Shown here: positions 8,394 to 17,154 of the stretch, piece by piece
Numbering within the stretch: the first letter of the stretch is position 1
How the letters are laid out: every line of letters starts with the position of its first letter
Source of the DNA: an uncultured Saprospiraceae bacterium
GTDB taxonomy: Bacteria > Bacteroidota > Bacteroidia > Chitinophagales > Saprospiraceae
Assembly (NCBI GenBank): GCA_937942435.1
Contig: CALDEM010000016.1
Location: forward strand, 104,933 to 168,932
Reading direction: 5' to 3'
DNA: 64,000 bases
Made by a program: the position numbers and the translations under genes
The notes under the pieces: generated by a model
Told to the model about the DNA's origin: nothing
The model's database searches: none
What the model saw: only the letters and a program-made list of their open reading frames with translations

Positions 8394-9533
8394 TTACATC
8401 AGTTTTGACAAAACATTTGTGAGCAATTCTATATCTGCTTCAGTATTGTAGACATTTGGCGAGACTCTGATAGACTCTCCCCTATACGAGATGGATATTT
8501 TAGCAGCAGCAACCTTTCTCTTTATAGTATCCATATCAACTCCTACAGGAAGACCTATACCGAACAAATGAGCCGCCATATGATTAGTTGGAGGCACCTT
8601 ATAACCCCGACCTTCCAACCTAGTTAGCATAGGGTCAATAAGAGTTCTGCAATACTCTTGTGTCGCTGCTGGCGTCCACTCTATTAATTGAGATATAGCA
8701 TCTTGTAACATGGGTATCTTGATGAAGTCTGGAGCCTCTCCCATCTCATATCTTCGTGCTCCTGAGCGATACTCATCTTGATAGTCAGTGAGGTACTGAA
8801 AATCATCACTTCTGATCTTGTTCAACCAAGTTTCTTCAAACGGTTTTCCTTGATCAAACGCTTCTCCGATATGAGCCATACCTATACCATATGGACCAAG
8901 CATCCATTTGTAAGAGGCAGTGATCAAAGCATCTGGTTTGACCCTGTCATGATCATATGGATATGCACCTATAAACTGAGTGCCATCTAAGACAAACAAG
9001 CTACCCTTATCTTTACATCTATCACCTATGGCTTGAATATCAAACAAAGATCCATCACCCCATTGTATAGGTGCCATAGCAACTACTAGAGTCTCTGAGT
9101 CAATGTTATCTATGACGCGCTCGGACCAATCAGAGCTGTCTTTTGGTTTGTCTACAATCACTACATCTAAACCTCTCTCTTTTGCTAGCCTTGACCAGAT
9201 ATAATAGTTACTCGGAAATTGCTCAGCGAGTAGCACTATTTTCTTTCTGCTGTTATTAGGAAGATTGTTTGCAACATTGGCTATCCCATAAGAAGCAGAT
9301 GGGATAACAACAGATCTTGTCATATCAGTAGTACCGATCAGCTCTGCATGCAGTACTCTAAGTTTATCCACCTCATCGAAAAAATCATTTGTCGTAAGAT
9401 CAGAAGGCATCCTCTTCTTTCTTAATCCTTGTATACCCGCTTCTTCAGATGATCTAAGCAGTGGAGACATATATGCTCCATTGATAAAGGTGACGTCATC
9501 TGATAAATTGAACTTGTCTTTCTGGCAAATCAT
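8394..9533 (-). CDS. Class V aminotransferase-fold PLP enzyme
   Basis: Fold-type I PLP enzyme of the aminotransferase class V superfamily (cysteine desulfurase/kynureninase/isopenicillin N epimerase-like), 379 residues. The cofactor Lys is Lys209 in TASYKWMLGPYGIG; the PLP-ring-binding Asp183 sits in VLDGTQFIGAYP; the phosphate-binding region is around SASYGIANVANN (residues 79-90). The C-terminal ESIRVSPNVYNTEADIE matches the family's Arg-containing substrate region. No desulfurase active-site Cys loop is recognisable, so I do not call it NifS/SufS. It stands alone, with no operon partner. Substrate unknown. Confidence 0.85.
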   Translation of the reverse strand: MICQKDKFNLSDDVTFINGAYMSPLLRSSEEAGIQGLRKKRMPSDLTTNDFFDEVDKLRVLHAELIGTTDMTRSVVIPSASYGIANVANNLPNNSRKKIVLLAEQFPSNYYIWSRLAKERGLDVVIVDKPKDSSDWSERVIDNIDSETLVVAMAPIQWGDGSLFDIQAIGDRCKDKGSLFVLDGTQFIGAYPYDHDRVKPDALITASYKWMLGPYGIGMAHIGEAFDQGKPFEETWLNKIRSDDFQYLTDYQDEYRSGARRYEMGEAPDFIKIPMLQDAISQLIEWTPAATQEYCRTLIDPMLTRLEGRGYKVPPTNHMAAHLFGIGLPVGVDMDTIKRKVAAAKISISYRGESIRVSPNVYNTEADIELLTNVLSKLM

Positions 9534-9691
9534 ATTAAAATAATTGATAATAAATGTAACAATAGCGGATGAAAAGCATACCTAAATCATGGAGTCTCCT
9601 CAAATACCATGTTAATGCAACCTATCTTACTCATTCCTTAGGGTATACTCTCGGGGTTATGTACTAAAAATGGGTTTCTTTTGTTCTATCA

Positions 9692-9713
9692 CAAGAAGTA
9701 AAGGGACTTCTTG
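9692..9713 (+). promoter_or_regulatory. 8-bp hairpin just upstream of a lipoprotein start codon
   Basis: CAAGAAGT (9692-9699) is the exact reverse complement of ACTTCTTG (9706-9713), with loop AAAGGG. It ends 17 bases before the ATG at 9731, so it would lie in the 5' untranslated leader near the ribosome entry site. The hairpin is directly visible; a translational-control role is inference. Confidence 0.4.
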
Positions 9714-9730
9714 GGTGAACTTAATCCTGT

Positions 9731-10078
9731 ATGAACAAAACATTGCTATTAGCTACATGCTTCTTAGTTATGCTTTTCACAAGTTGTGAAGAGTATGGTG
9801 TCCAACTTAGGATCCAAAATAACAGCCAATTTGACTTTAAAGAGGTTTCAGTGAATAATGTAACTTTTGGGGCATTAAGTCAAAATAAGCAATCACACTA
9901 TATTCCATTTGAAAACATCTATGCAAAGGAGTTCGTCCAAGTCGTAATCAATGACAAAGTCATAAAATTGGTCCCAGAAACATATCATCAAGATCACTTT
10001 CGCACCACTGGAAATTATACTTATGTCATTGATATAGTCAACGAGAAGTACATCTCTATAAACTTCAAGACTGATTAA
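9731..10078 (+). CDS. Small lipoprotein of unknown function
   Basis: 115 residues with a clear lipoprotein signal (MNKTLLLATCFLVMLFTSC, cleavage before Cys19). The mature part is short, beta-rich in appearance and reads like a single immunoglobulin-like or small barrel domain (VQLRIQNNSQFDFKEVSVNNV early on; a Tyr/Ile-rich strand near the C-terminus). I recognise no family. It is flanked by the divergent PLP-enzyme gene and, 105 bases downstream, by the nitrilase, with no sign of functional coupling. Signal peptide and composition support a real gene. Confidence 0.75.
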   Translation: MNKTLLLATCFLVMLFTSCEEYGVQLRIQNNSQFDFKEVSVNNVTFGALSQNKQSHYIPFENIYAKEFVQVVINDKVIKLVPETYHQDHFRTTGNYTYVIDIVNEKYISINFKTD

Positions 10079-10183
10079 TCTAAGATCCTGTCTCTACTTA
10101 AAACACTTACACTCCACCTGTCTTAAAGCCCACGATAACAAAGTCTAATCTACTTATTTCACTAAATCTCAATACCTTTCAGT

Positions 10184-11110
10184 ATGAGAGTAGCTATAAT
10201 CCAAGATGGGCCGGTATATCTTGATGCCCAAGCAACATTAGAGAAAACCATCTCTTTCATAAAAGATGCTTCAAGTGAAAAAGCGGACCTTATTGTTTTT
10301 GGTGAAAACTGGTTCTCAGGTTATCCGGTCTGGTTAGATGTCTGTTCTGATGTCAATTTATGGGATCATGAACCTGTTAAGCAGGTCTGGCAAAAGACCT
10401 TTGAACAGGGCTTGAGTACTGAGTCTAAGATAATGACCCAGTTGCAAGAAGCTATAAAAGATGCTGGTATATATGTCATCATGGGAGCTAATGAGCCCAT
10501 CACAAGTGGCAAAGGCAATGGAACTATATACAATACTATATATACCTTTGATCCAGAGGGTAAGCTGATCAATCATCATCGAAAGCTCATGCCAACCTAC
10601 ACTGAAAAGCTCGTGCATGGCTTAGGCGACGGAGCTGGGCTCAATGTCCTAGATACTCCACACGGAAGGGTTGGCTCTTTAATCTGTTGGGAACACTGGA
10701 TGCCACTTACGAGACAAGCCATGCATGATGAAGGAGAAGATCTTCACATAGCTCTATGGCCGTTTGCAAAAGAGTTACACCAGCTAGCCAGCAGGCATTA
10801 TGCCCATGAAGGTAGATGTCATGTTATTGCTGTAGGACAAGTTATGAATCAGAGTGAATTACCTGAACAACTAAGACTAAGCAATCAGATCAACGTACCG
10901 GATTCTGGATTGATACTGCGAGGTGGATGTGCGGTTTATGGGCCTGATGGAAGTGTCATTCAGGCTCCTGTTTACGACACTAGAGAAGTTATATATGTCA
11001 ATCTCGATCTTAAAAAAGGATTATCTGAGCGTATGAACCTCTCTGTATCTGGTCATTACCAACGAGATGATGTGTTTGATCTTACCGTAAATAGGAGAAG
11101 AAAAGCTTAG
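10184..11110 (+). CDS. Nitrilase-superfamily carbon-nitrogen hydrolase
   Basis: Cytosolic carbon-nitrogen hydrolase, 308 residues, most like true nitrilases (nitrile to carboxylate plus ammonia). The Glu-Lys-Cys catalytic triad is visible: Glu41 in FGENWFSGYP, Lys134 in HHRKLMPTYTE and the nucleophile Cys168 in SLICWEHWMPL. The CWEHWMP context is characteristic of branch 1 nitrilases and differs from the amidase-type CYD or CFD. It lies about 470 bases upstream of the ammonium transporter, an ammonia-related neighbour, but the two are separated by a long gap and are probably independent. Confidence 0.9.
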   Translation: MRVAIIQDGPVYLDAQATLEKTISFIKDASSEKADLIVFGENWFSGYPVWLDVCSDVNLWDHEPVKQVWQKTFEQGLSTESKIMTQLQEAIKDAGIYVIMGANEPITSGKGNGTIYNTIYTFDPEGKLINHHRKLMPTYTEKLVHGLGDGAGLNVLDTPHGRVGSLICWEHWMPLTRQAMHDEGEDLHIALWPFAKELHQLASRHYAHEGRCHVIAVGQVMNQSELPEQLRLSNQINVPDSGLILRGGCAVYGPDGSVIQAPVYDTREVIYVNLDLKKGLSERMNLSVSGHYQRDDVFDLTVNRRRKA

Positions 11111-11580
11111 CCGTACGATTTTGGGACAATTGGGCTTTTCATCCATATCTGAATTATTTCCTGTTTAAAAGCCAATAAGATGAATTCTGATCTAAGAATA
11201 CTTAACAAATGGGCTAATACAAGGATGTCTGTAATGAGCCGATCTAAACCTGCACTCTTAATATACTAGGCTATAATCGCCAGTTATTGAATATTGGCAA
11301 ACTATAGCACACTGTTATCCCTTTGCTATTAGAAGACGCACGTCGGTTGAAAGCTCAGCATTTACTCAATATGTTGTTCGGGCTTTATCACAACATTTAT
11401 ACTTTCTGTTTGATCAAAGTCCATGATGTAGTAAGCTATCTTATGAAAAGAGGTGTTATTAAGATATGTAGACCTATCCACATAGTTACTCACGAGCTGT
11501 TAAAAACTTCAATGAGCCATATTGTCTAAAACGTATCCTGTTTCTTAATTTACCTTCTTTAAGTCATTAGGAAAAAGATC
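11111..11580. other. 470-base intergenic region upstream of amt
   Basis: No convincing gene. A 68-codon frame at 11323-11529 has no signal, motif or neighbour support. The region presumably carries the amt promoter, but I see no exact TAnnTTTG element close to the start. An imperfect pairing of TTGGGCTTTT (about 11130) with AAAAGCCAA (about 11167) could terminate the nitrilase transcript, with a bulge and a long loop. Confidence 0.5.
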
Positions 11581-12834
11581 ATGGAAGAATTATCTCAAAT
11601 TGTCGTCCAACAGGGCGAGAACATCAAAGCTATTGATACCGTCTGGGTCGCACTTTGTGCCGCACTTATATTCCAGATGGAAGGCGGCTTTGCTTTATTA
11701 GAAGCCGGATTCATCAGGGGCAAAAATGCCATGAGCATCATTGCTAAAGTTCTCATAGATATCATGTTTGGCGGATTAGCATTTTACATTATCGGTTTTG
11801 GCATGGCATACGGTGTATCCAATGGATACTTTGCTACTGGCTTTGGCATCATGGACGGAGATTTAGGCCTAGGCCTTACAGTAAGCAATAAGCTTTTCTG
11901 GTTCATACAGTTGGGATTTGCAATAGCGGCTATCTCAATCGTTTCAGGAGCTGTTGCGGAGCGTATGCGAGTGATCGCTTACATCTTCTATGTCCTCGTA
12001 TTCTGTGCTGTACTCTACCCTCTAGCAGCTAACTGGGTTTGGAATCCAAATGGCTGGCTCGCTAATATGGGTTTTAACGATTTTGCTGGGTCGGCCGCAG
12101 TACATGCTATGGGTGGATTTGGTGCTTTGGCTGCTGCAATCGTCCTTGGACCTCGATTGGGCAAATACAATAAGGATGGATCTATCACTCCAATACCTGG
12201 ACATAACTTACCATTAGCCGCGGTCGGTGCATTTATCCTATGGTTTGGTTGGTTTGGGTTTAATCCGGGATCAACTCTTGGAGCTGTAGGCAACTGGGAG
12301 CTCATCGGCACGGTAGCTGTCAATACTTTTCTTGCATCCGCAGCCGGAGGTGTCGCTACTATGGCTTATACCAAGTTAGTCTATGGATTAGTAGATATCA
12401 CGATGGTGATCAACGGTGTCTTGGCAGGACTAGTAGCTATAACAGCTGGATGTAATGTTGTAGGTCCTAATAGTGCTATTATGATCGGACTGATAGCAGG
12501 CGTACTAGTAGATGTCGCAGTTGTCTTTTTTGATAAGATCAAAATAGATGATCCTGTTGGAGCGATAGCAGTTCACGGGATTAATGGATTATGGGGGACA
12601 ATCGCAGTTGGACTATTTGCTACAGAAACGGGATTGTTTACAACAGGTAGCGCTGGTCAGTTAGGCGTTCAGACTATTGGTGTTGTAGCCATCGCGGCAT
12701 TTTCATTTATAACGACATACTTAGTTTTTACAATCATAAAAATGACCATTGGTGTAAGGGTCTCTCGCGAAGAAGAGCTTGCTGGCCAAGATGCGGTTGC
12801 TTATGGAGTCGAAGCATATTCTACATTTGAATAA
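11581..12834 (+). CDS. amt: Ammonium transporter Amt
   Basis: Inner-membrane ammonium channel of the Amt/MEP/Rh family, 417 residues with about 11 hydrophobic helices. The early FQMEGGFALLEAGFIRGKN segment (about residues 31-50) and the twin pore histidines in AVHAMGGFGALAAA and AVHGINGLWGTIAVG are diagnostic. No long signal peptide precedes the first helix, as in Amt proteins with a short N-terminus. The PII gene follows 18 bases after the stop, the classical amt-glnK pair in which PII plugs the channel under nitrogen sufficiency. Confidence 0.97.
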   Translation: MEELSQIVVQQGENIKAIDTVWVALCAALIFQMEGGFALLEAGFIRGKNAMSIIAKVLIDIMFGGLAFYIIGFGMAYGVSNGYFATGFGIMDGDLGLGLTVSNKLFWFIQLGFAIAAISIVSGAVAERMRVIAYIFYVLVFCAVLYPLAANWVWNPNGWLANMGFNDFAGSAAVHAMGGFGALAAAIVLGPRLGKYNKDGSITPIPGHNLPLAAVGAFILWFGWFGFNPGSTLGAVGNWELIGTVAVNTFLASAAGGVATMAYTKLVYGLVDITMVINGVLAGLVAITAGCNVVGPNSAIMIGLIAGVLVDVAVVFFDKIKIDDPVGAIAVHGINGLWGTIAVGLFATETGLFTTGSAGQLGVQTIGVVAIAAFSFITTYLVFTIIKMTIGVRVSREEELAGQDAVAYGVEAYSTFE

Positions 12835-12852
12835 ACCTTACAATTAAAAGAA

Positions 12853-13194
12853 ATGAAAAAAGTAGAAGCAATTATAAAGCCATCAAAAGTCAGTGCGATT
12901 CAAGCGGGACTTAAAGAGGCAGACATACCATGTTTTACGGTTATTCCTGTCAAAGGATCAGGTCTTCAGAAGAGCTATTCTGAGAAATACAGAGGAACTG
13001 AAAGAACAATGGTCCTGCAGACAAGAGTCATGATCATGTGTATCATCAGCGATGAGAACCTTGATAAGTGCGTAGATGTCATACTAGAGCATGCATCTGA
13101 CGGTGTGGTAGGTGATGGAAAGATATTTATCTATGATGTACAAGATGCTATAAGGATAAGCACCAAGGTTAGAGGGAATGAGGCGATAAGATAG
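12853..13194 (+). CDS. glnK: PII nitrogen-signal protein (GlnK-like) lacking Tyr51
   Basis: 113-residue PII protein that senses ATP/ADP and 2-oxoglutarate and controls AmtB-type channels. The T-loop (about 37-55) has Gln39 and Tyr46 in KYRGTER, the B-loop is GDGKIFI and the C-terminal loop is STKVRGNEAI. Position 51, the uridylylated Tyr in proteobacterial GlnB/GlnK, is Arg here, so the standard UMP modification cannot occur at that site. Its placement 18 bases after amt supports a GlnK role. Regulation is probably by nucleotide and 2-oxoglutarate binding alone. Confidence 0.95.
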   Translation: MKKVEAIIKPSKVSAIQAGLKEADIPCFTVIPVKGSGLQKSYSEKYRGTERTMVLQTRVMIMCIISDENLDKCVDVILEHASDGVVGDGKIFIYDVQDAIRISTKVRGNEAIR

Positions 13195-13223
13195 TATATT
13201 GTCTAAAGTCTAAACCCAATCAA

Positions 13224-14540
13224 ATGTCAAAACAAAGGTACTGGTCAATTACTGTTGCAATAGCAGGATTCTTATTTGGTTTTGATACTGTTGTTATATC
13301 AGGAGCTAATCTTCCTATTAAAGAACTTTGGAATACTTCTCCATGGTTTCATGGCACCTTTATCATGTCTATGGCATTATGGGGTACAGTGGTTGGAGCA
13401 TTGTTGGGTGGTATACCAAGTCAACGTTTGGGTAGAAAAAACACGCTGATCTGGATTGGTGTTCTTTTCTCATTGTCAGCTATCGGTTCTGCCATTGCTT
13501 GGGATCCATATAGTTTTTCATTTTTTAGATTTATAGGTGGTTTGGGTGTAGGCGCATCTTCGGTTGCAGCTCCAACCTACATCTCTGAGATCTCAAATAA
13601 GAATAATCGCGGGCGACTGGTTATCCTTTATCAGTTCATGATTGTATTTGGGATCTTTATCGCCTTCTTTTCTAATTATCTTTTACAAGGTGTAGGTGGC
13701 GCAAATGACTGGAGATGGATGATGGGTATCGAAGCCCTACCGGCTATCATCTATACACTAATGATAATGGGTGTTCCTAAGAGTCCGAGATGGCTCATTA
13801 CCAAAAAGAATGATATCGAAGAAGCACGTCATGTATTAAGCGTGATGGAAGTAGATGATATCGACCTTGAGGTTAAGAACATACAAGAAGCGGCTACTCA
13901 TACAACCGAAAAAATTGATTTCAACAAATATTCTAAGCCATTGGCATTGGCATTTATGTTGGCTTTTTTCAATCAGTTATCTGGGATCAACTTTGTGCTA
14001 TACTACGCGGCCGAGATACTAGGCAATGCTGGAATGACATCAGAAGAATCACTTTTCAATTCTATTTTGATAGGTGGCATCAATCTCGTTTTTACATTTG
14101 TCGGGATGTATCTGATAGATCGGGCAGGTCGTAAGAGATTGATGATTATAGGATCTTTGGGCTACATCCTTGGATTGGGTATGGTGGCTTTTGCATTTTA
14201 TACAGGAGCAAGTTCTTCTTTTTTGATGGTGTTCTTATTGTTGTTTATTGCAGCACATGCCATAGGGCAAGGTGCAGTTATATGGGTCTTTATATCCGAG
14301 ATATTTCCTACGAGTGTTAGAGCCTATGGACAAGCTTGGGGATCAGGCACACACTGGGTCTTTGCAGCAATTATAACTTTAGTCGCGGCACCTGTGCAAG
14401 CTTGGGTAGGTGCCAACCCTTGGCCCATATTCGCTTTTTTAGCGGGGATGATGATATTACAATTAATCTGGGTTTTGGTATGGATGCCCGAGACCAAAGG
14501 AGTTAGTCTGGAGGAGCTGAGCAAACGACTTATAAAATAA
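13224..14540 (+). CDS. MFS sugar-porter-family permease
   Basis: Twelve-helix inner-membrane transporter of the sugar porter family, 438 residues, likely a sugar/proton symporter. Diagnostic motifs are the N-terminal GFDTVVISGA, the helix 2-3 loop GIPSQRLGRK, PKSPRWLI after helix 6, DRAGRKRL in the 8-9 loop, and PETKGVSLEEL at the C-terminus. It starts 29 bases after glnK but is probably functionally distinct. The substrate (hexose or pentose) cannot be read from sequence. It converges with the gene at 14568 on the other strand. Confidence 0.92.
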   Translation: MSKQRYWSITVAIAGFLFGFDTVVISGANLPIKELWNTSPWFHGTFIMSMALWGTVVGALLGGIPSQRLGRKNTLIWIGVLFSLSAIGSAIAWDPYSFSFFRFIGGLGVGASSVAAPTYISEISNKNNRGRLVILYQFMIVFGIFIAFFSNYLLQGVGGANDWRWMMGIEALPAIIYTLMIMGVPKSPRWLITKKNDIEEARHVLSVMEVDDIDLEVKNIQEAATHTTEKIDFNKYSKPLALAFMLAFFNQLSGINFVLYYAAEILGNAGMTSEESLFNSILIGGINLVFTFVGMYLIDRAGRKRLMIIGSLGYILGLGMVAFAFYTGASSSFLMVFLLLFIAAHAIGQGAVIWVFISEIFPTSVRAYGQAWGSGTHWVFAAIITLVAAPVQAWVGANPWPIFAFLAGMMILQLIWVLVWMPETKGVSLEELSKRLIK

Positions 14541-14567
14541 GGCACCTTTAAGAGGATTACCCGCTCA

Positions 14568-15536
14568 TTAACTATTAGCAAAGATCTGCTGATAGCCGTC
14601 TCGTATTTCGTATTTGATCACGCCAGCATTTTCTAATCGATCAAGATAACCGATCAACATGATCATGGCGGGCATATGAAAGCGCCCTTCGTACAAAGCG
14701 TTAAATATATCTATAAAGCTTGATTGGCCTGACTTTATAAGCTCATAACAATGCTTAGTTCTTTCATCTATACGTGTCACTTGACGATTGATAACGTCAT
14801 GGGCGTTTTCAAATATCTCGTAGTGACCTGGATACACCTTTTTGATATCAAAGCGAAGCAAGCGTTCATAGGAGTCCATCATCTCAAGTATACCCTTGTT
14901 TCTCTTTGTCATATCCTCTCGTGATGGCTCAATCACTGGTGTTGGTGTTATCCTAAGCAACATATCAGCTGAGATATAATCGCCATTGAGAGGGTTAAAG
15001 AAAGTACTTTGAGAACTACTATGTCCTGGCATATAGACGCATTGCCATCGCGTATCATTGATGTCAAGTTGGCCATCGCTTTCATATATATCTAATAGAT
15101 CTTCACTGATTGGTTCCCATACCTTTTTGACATCCCCCATCATCTCCTCATAGCCTTGCTTGATCAAGTCACTTAAGTTTGGATCAAAAAAAGACAAGAG
15201 AGTCGGTAACATCAGCTTTTCTCTGATAGACCACATCTCATCTGGATTGATAGCCCAATCTTTAACTAGTTCTGAGACCCATACACGAGCATTAGCTTCT
15301 GACCCTATGCGTTGTGCCATACCCATATGGTCTACGTGAGCATGAGTGATGATGATCCTATCGACATCGTTTATGACTAAGCCCTGTTCTTTAAGACCTG
15401 ACTTAAGTGCGGCATAAGAGGCATCTGTATTCTCTCCACTATCTATCAGTACAACTTCATCTCCTTTCAGAAGATATGCATTGACAGTTTTCATCCCAAA
15501 CAAAGTGGGTAACTCTATCCTATGTATCTCACTCAC
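14568..15536 (-). CDS. Metallo-beta-lactamase-fold hydrolase
   Basis: 322-residue binuclear-metal hydrolase of the MBL superfamily. The metal motif THAHVDHMGMA (about residues 64-74), the later GHSSSQSTF (about 172-180) and PGHYEIFEN near 243 supply the HxHxDH, second His and third His ligands. A C-terminal helical extension of about 70 residues resembles the winged-helix-like tail of glyoxalase II/LACTB2-type members. Substrate unknown; hydroxyacylglutathione, lactone or thioester hydrolysis are all possible. It follows tryptophanase on the same strand with a 74-base gap. Confidence 0.85.
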   Translation of the reverse strand: MSEIHRIELPTLFGMKTVNAYLLKGDEVVLIDSGENTDASYAALKSGLKEQGLVINDVDRIIITHAHVDHMGMAQRIGSEANARVWVSELVKDWAINPDEMWSIREKLMLPTLLSFFDPNLSDLIKQGYEEMMGDVKKVWEPISEDLLDIYESDGQLDINDTRWQCVYMPGHSSSQSTFFNPLNGDYISADMLLRITPTPVIEPSREDMTKRNKGILEMMDSYERLLRFDIKKVYPGHYEIFENAHDVINRQVTRIDERTKHCYELIKSGQSSFIDIFNALYEGRFHMPAMIMLIGYLDRLENAGVIKYEIRDGYQQIFANS

Positions 15537-15610
15537 GATCTTATATGCTCTATTGTGAGTGCGAGTTTACTGATAGTTCTTGAAGAAAGTGATCGAGAGA
15601 TAGAGATTAA

Positions 15611-16996
15611 TTAGCCCTTTTCTATCCGAGCTAACTCTACTGTAAAATGACGCAGTATATCAGCTTGCTTTACGATGCTCAATCCTGACTTAAGCGTTGC
15701 ACACTTCTCTTTGATATTGGCCATGGTTGCTGCCACATAGTCCATATGCGATCTGCTATAGACTCTTCTAGGTATGGCTAACCGCAGCAGTTCCATCTCT
15801 GGGAATCGCTCTTCTCCAGTTACTGGGTCTTTGTCTGCGAGCAAAGTGCCTATCTCAACACCTCTGACACCTCCTTCTACATAAGCTTCTACTCCAAGTA
15901 ACTGAGCTGGAAACTCGCTCTGCGGCACTCGCGGCAGCATCCTTTTTGCATCTATATATAGTGCATGACCACCTACAGGATCTTGTATCGGGATATCGTA
16001 CTCTTTGAGTTTTTGACCCAAGTAAGCCACCTGCTTGATTCTATCGTTCAGATAATCATATTCTATTCCTTCTTTTAACCCTTCAGCAAGAGCGCCCATA
16101 GCTCTCCCACTCATACCACCATAAGTGATAAAACCCTCATAGATAATTGTAAATTGCCCTAAGCGTTCATACAGTTTTTCATCATTGAGTGCTATAAAAC
16201 CACCGATGTTTACTAAGCCATCTTTCTTCGCACTCATCCAAACTACAGATACGTTATCAAACATATCAGTGACGATCTCTCTGATTGATTTATCTACATA
16301 TTCTGCCTCTCTGGTTTTTATAAAGTATGCATTCTCCGCATAACGAGCGATATCCATATAAACAGGGATATCATGCTTCTGTGATACTGACATGACTTCT
16401 TTTATATTCTTCATGGAGACAGGTTGTCCTCCAACGGTATTACAAGTCACTGTTATATTTATAAAAGGGATACGATCACGCCCATAATTTTTGATTACTG
16501 ATTCTAACTTTTCGATATCGATATTTCCTTTAAAGGGATGATCGAGACTTGTGTCAAATGCTTCTTTTATAGTACAATCAACTGCTGTAGCTTTTCTAAA
16601 TTCTATATGCCCTTTGGTTGTATCAAAGTGAGCATTGCCAGGCACAACATCTCCTTCTTTGACAACAGCAGAGAAGAGAATATTCTCTGCTGCTCTCCCT
16701 TGGTGCGTAGGCGCTACATAATCAAAGCCCATGATATCCTTTACAGATCTGATCAACTTAAAGTATGATTCTGATCCTGCATAACTCTCATCACCCAGCA
16801 TGATCTCAGACCACTGCTGCTCACTCATGGCTCCTGTGCCAGAGTCAGTCATCAAATCAACAACTACCCAGTCACTGTGTAGATTAAAGAGATTATAACT
16901 TACTTCTGCGATCTTCTTTGATCGCTCTTCCTTTGTCTTAAAGTATACTGGTTCTACAACTTTAGTTTTATATGGAGGTATATGAGGCAATCTCAT
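15611..16996 (-). CDS. tnaA: Tryptophanase (tryptophan indole-lyase)
   Basis: PLP beta-eliminating lyase that cleaves tryptophan to indole, pyruvate and ammonia; 461 residues. The start at 16996 (MRLPHIPPYK) is chosen because the longer frame to 17080 adds residues absent from the family. Visible motifs: TDSGTGAMS (50-58), the PLP-stacking FDTTKGH (124-130), AENAYFIKTRE, the cofactor Lys258 in MSAKKDG, and RLAIPRRVY near the end. FDTTKGH matches tryptophanase and not tyrosine phenol-lyase, which has TTTRYH there. I see no Trp-containing TnaC-like leader peptide upstream. Confidence 0.93.
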   Translation of the reverse strand: MRLPHIPPYKTKVVEPVYFKTKEERSKKIAEVSYNLFNLHSDWVVVDLMTDSGTGAMSEQQWSEIMLGDESYAGSESYFKLIRSVKDIMGFDYVAPTHQGRAAENILFSAVVKEGDVVPGNAHFDTTKGHIEFRKATAVDCTIKEAFDTSLDHPFKGNIDIEKLESVIKNYGRDRIPFINITVTCNTVGGQPVSMKNIKEVMSVSQKHDIPVYMDIARYAENAYFIKTREAEYVDKSIREIVTDMFDNVSVVWMSAKKDGLVNIGGFIALNDEKLYERLGQFTIIYEGFITYGGMSGRAMGALAEGLKEGIEYDYLNDRIKQVAYLGQKLKEYDIPIQDPVGGHALYIDAKRMLPRVPQSEFPAQLLGVEAYVEGGVRGVEIGTLLADKDPVTGEERFPEMELLRLAIPRRVYSRSHMDYVAATMANIKEKCATLKSGLSIVKQADILRHFTVELARIEKG

Positions 16997-17154
16997 AAGA
17001 CTAATATTTATTATAATTGAGTAATAATGGAAAACTGCCCTATAGGCATAATTATGCTGATGGCTCAGCTCAGAGAGCAAAATAGAATGGGTCTCTTCTT
17101 TTGATATGTCGATATGTAGACTCGTACATGCTGAGCTAAGGTAGCACTATATTA

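Noticed and set aside
11323..11529. 68-codon frame upstream of amt
   Set aside because: No signal peptide, motif or conserved context; it sits in the presumed promoter region of amt.
16997..17154. TnaC-like leader peptide for tryptophanase
   Set aside because: The only upstream-in-frame extension has no Trp codon and no stalling-type sequence, so the E. coli mechanism is not supported.
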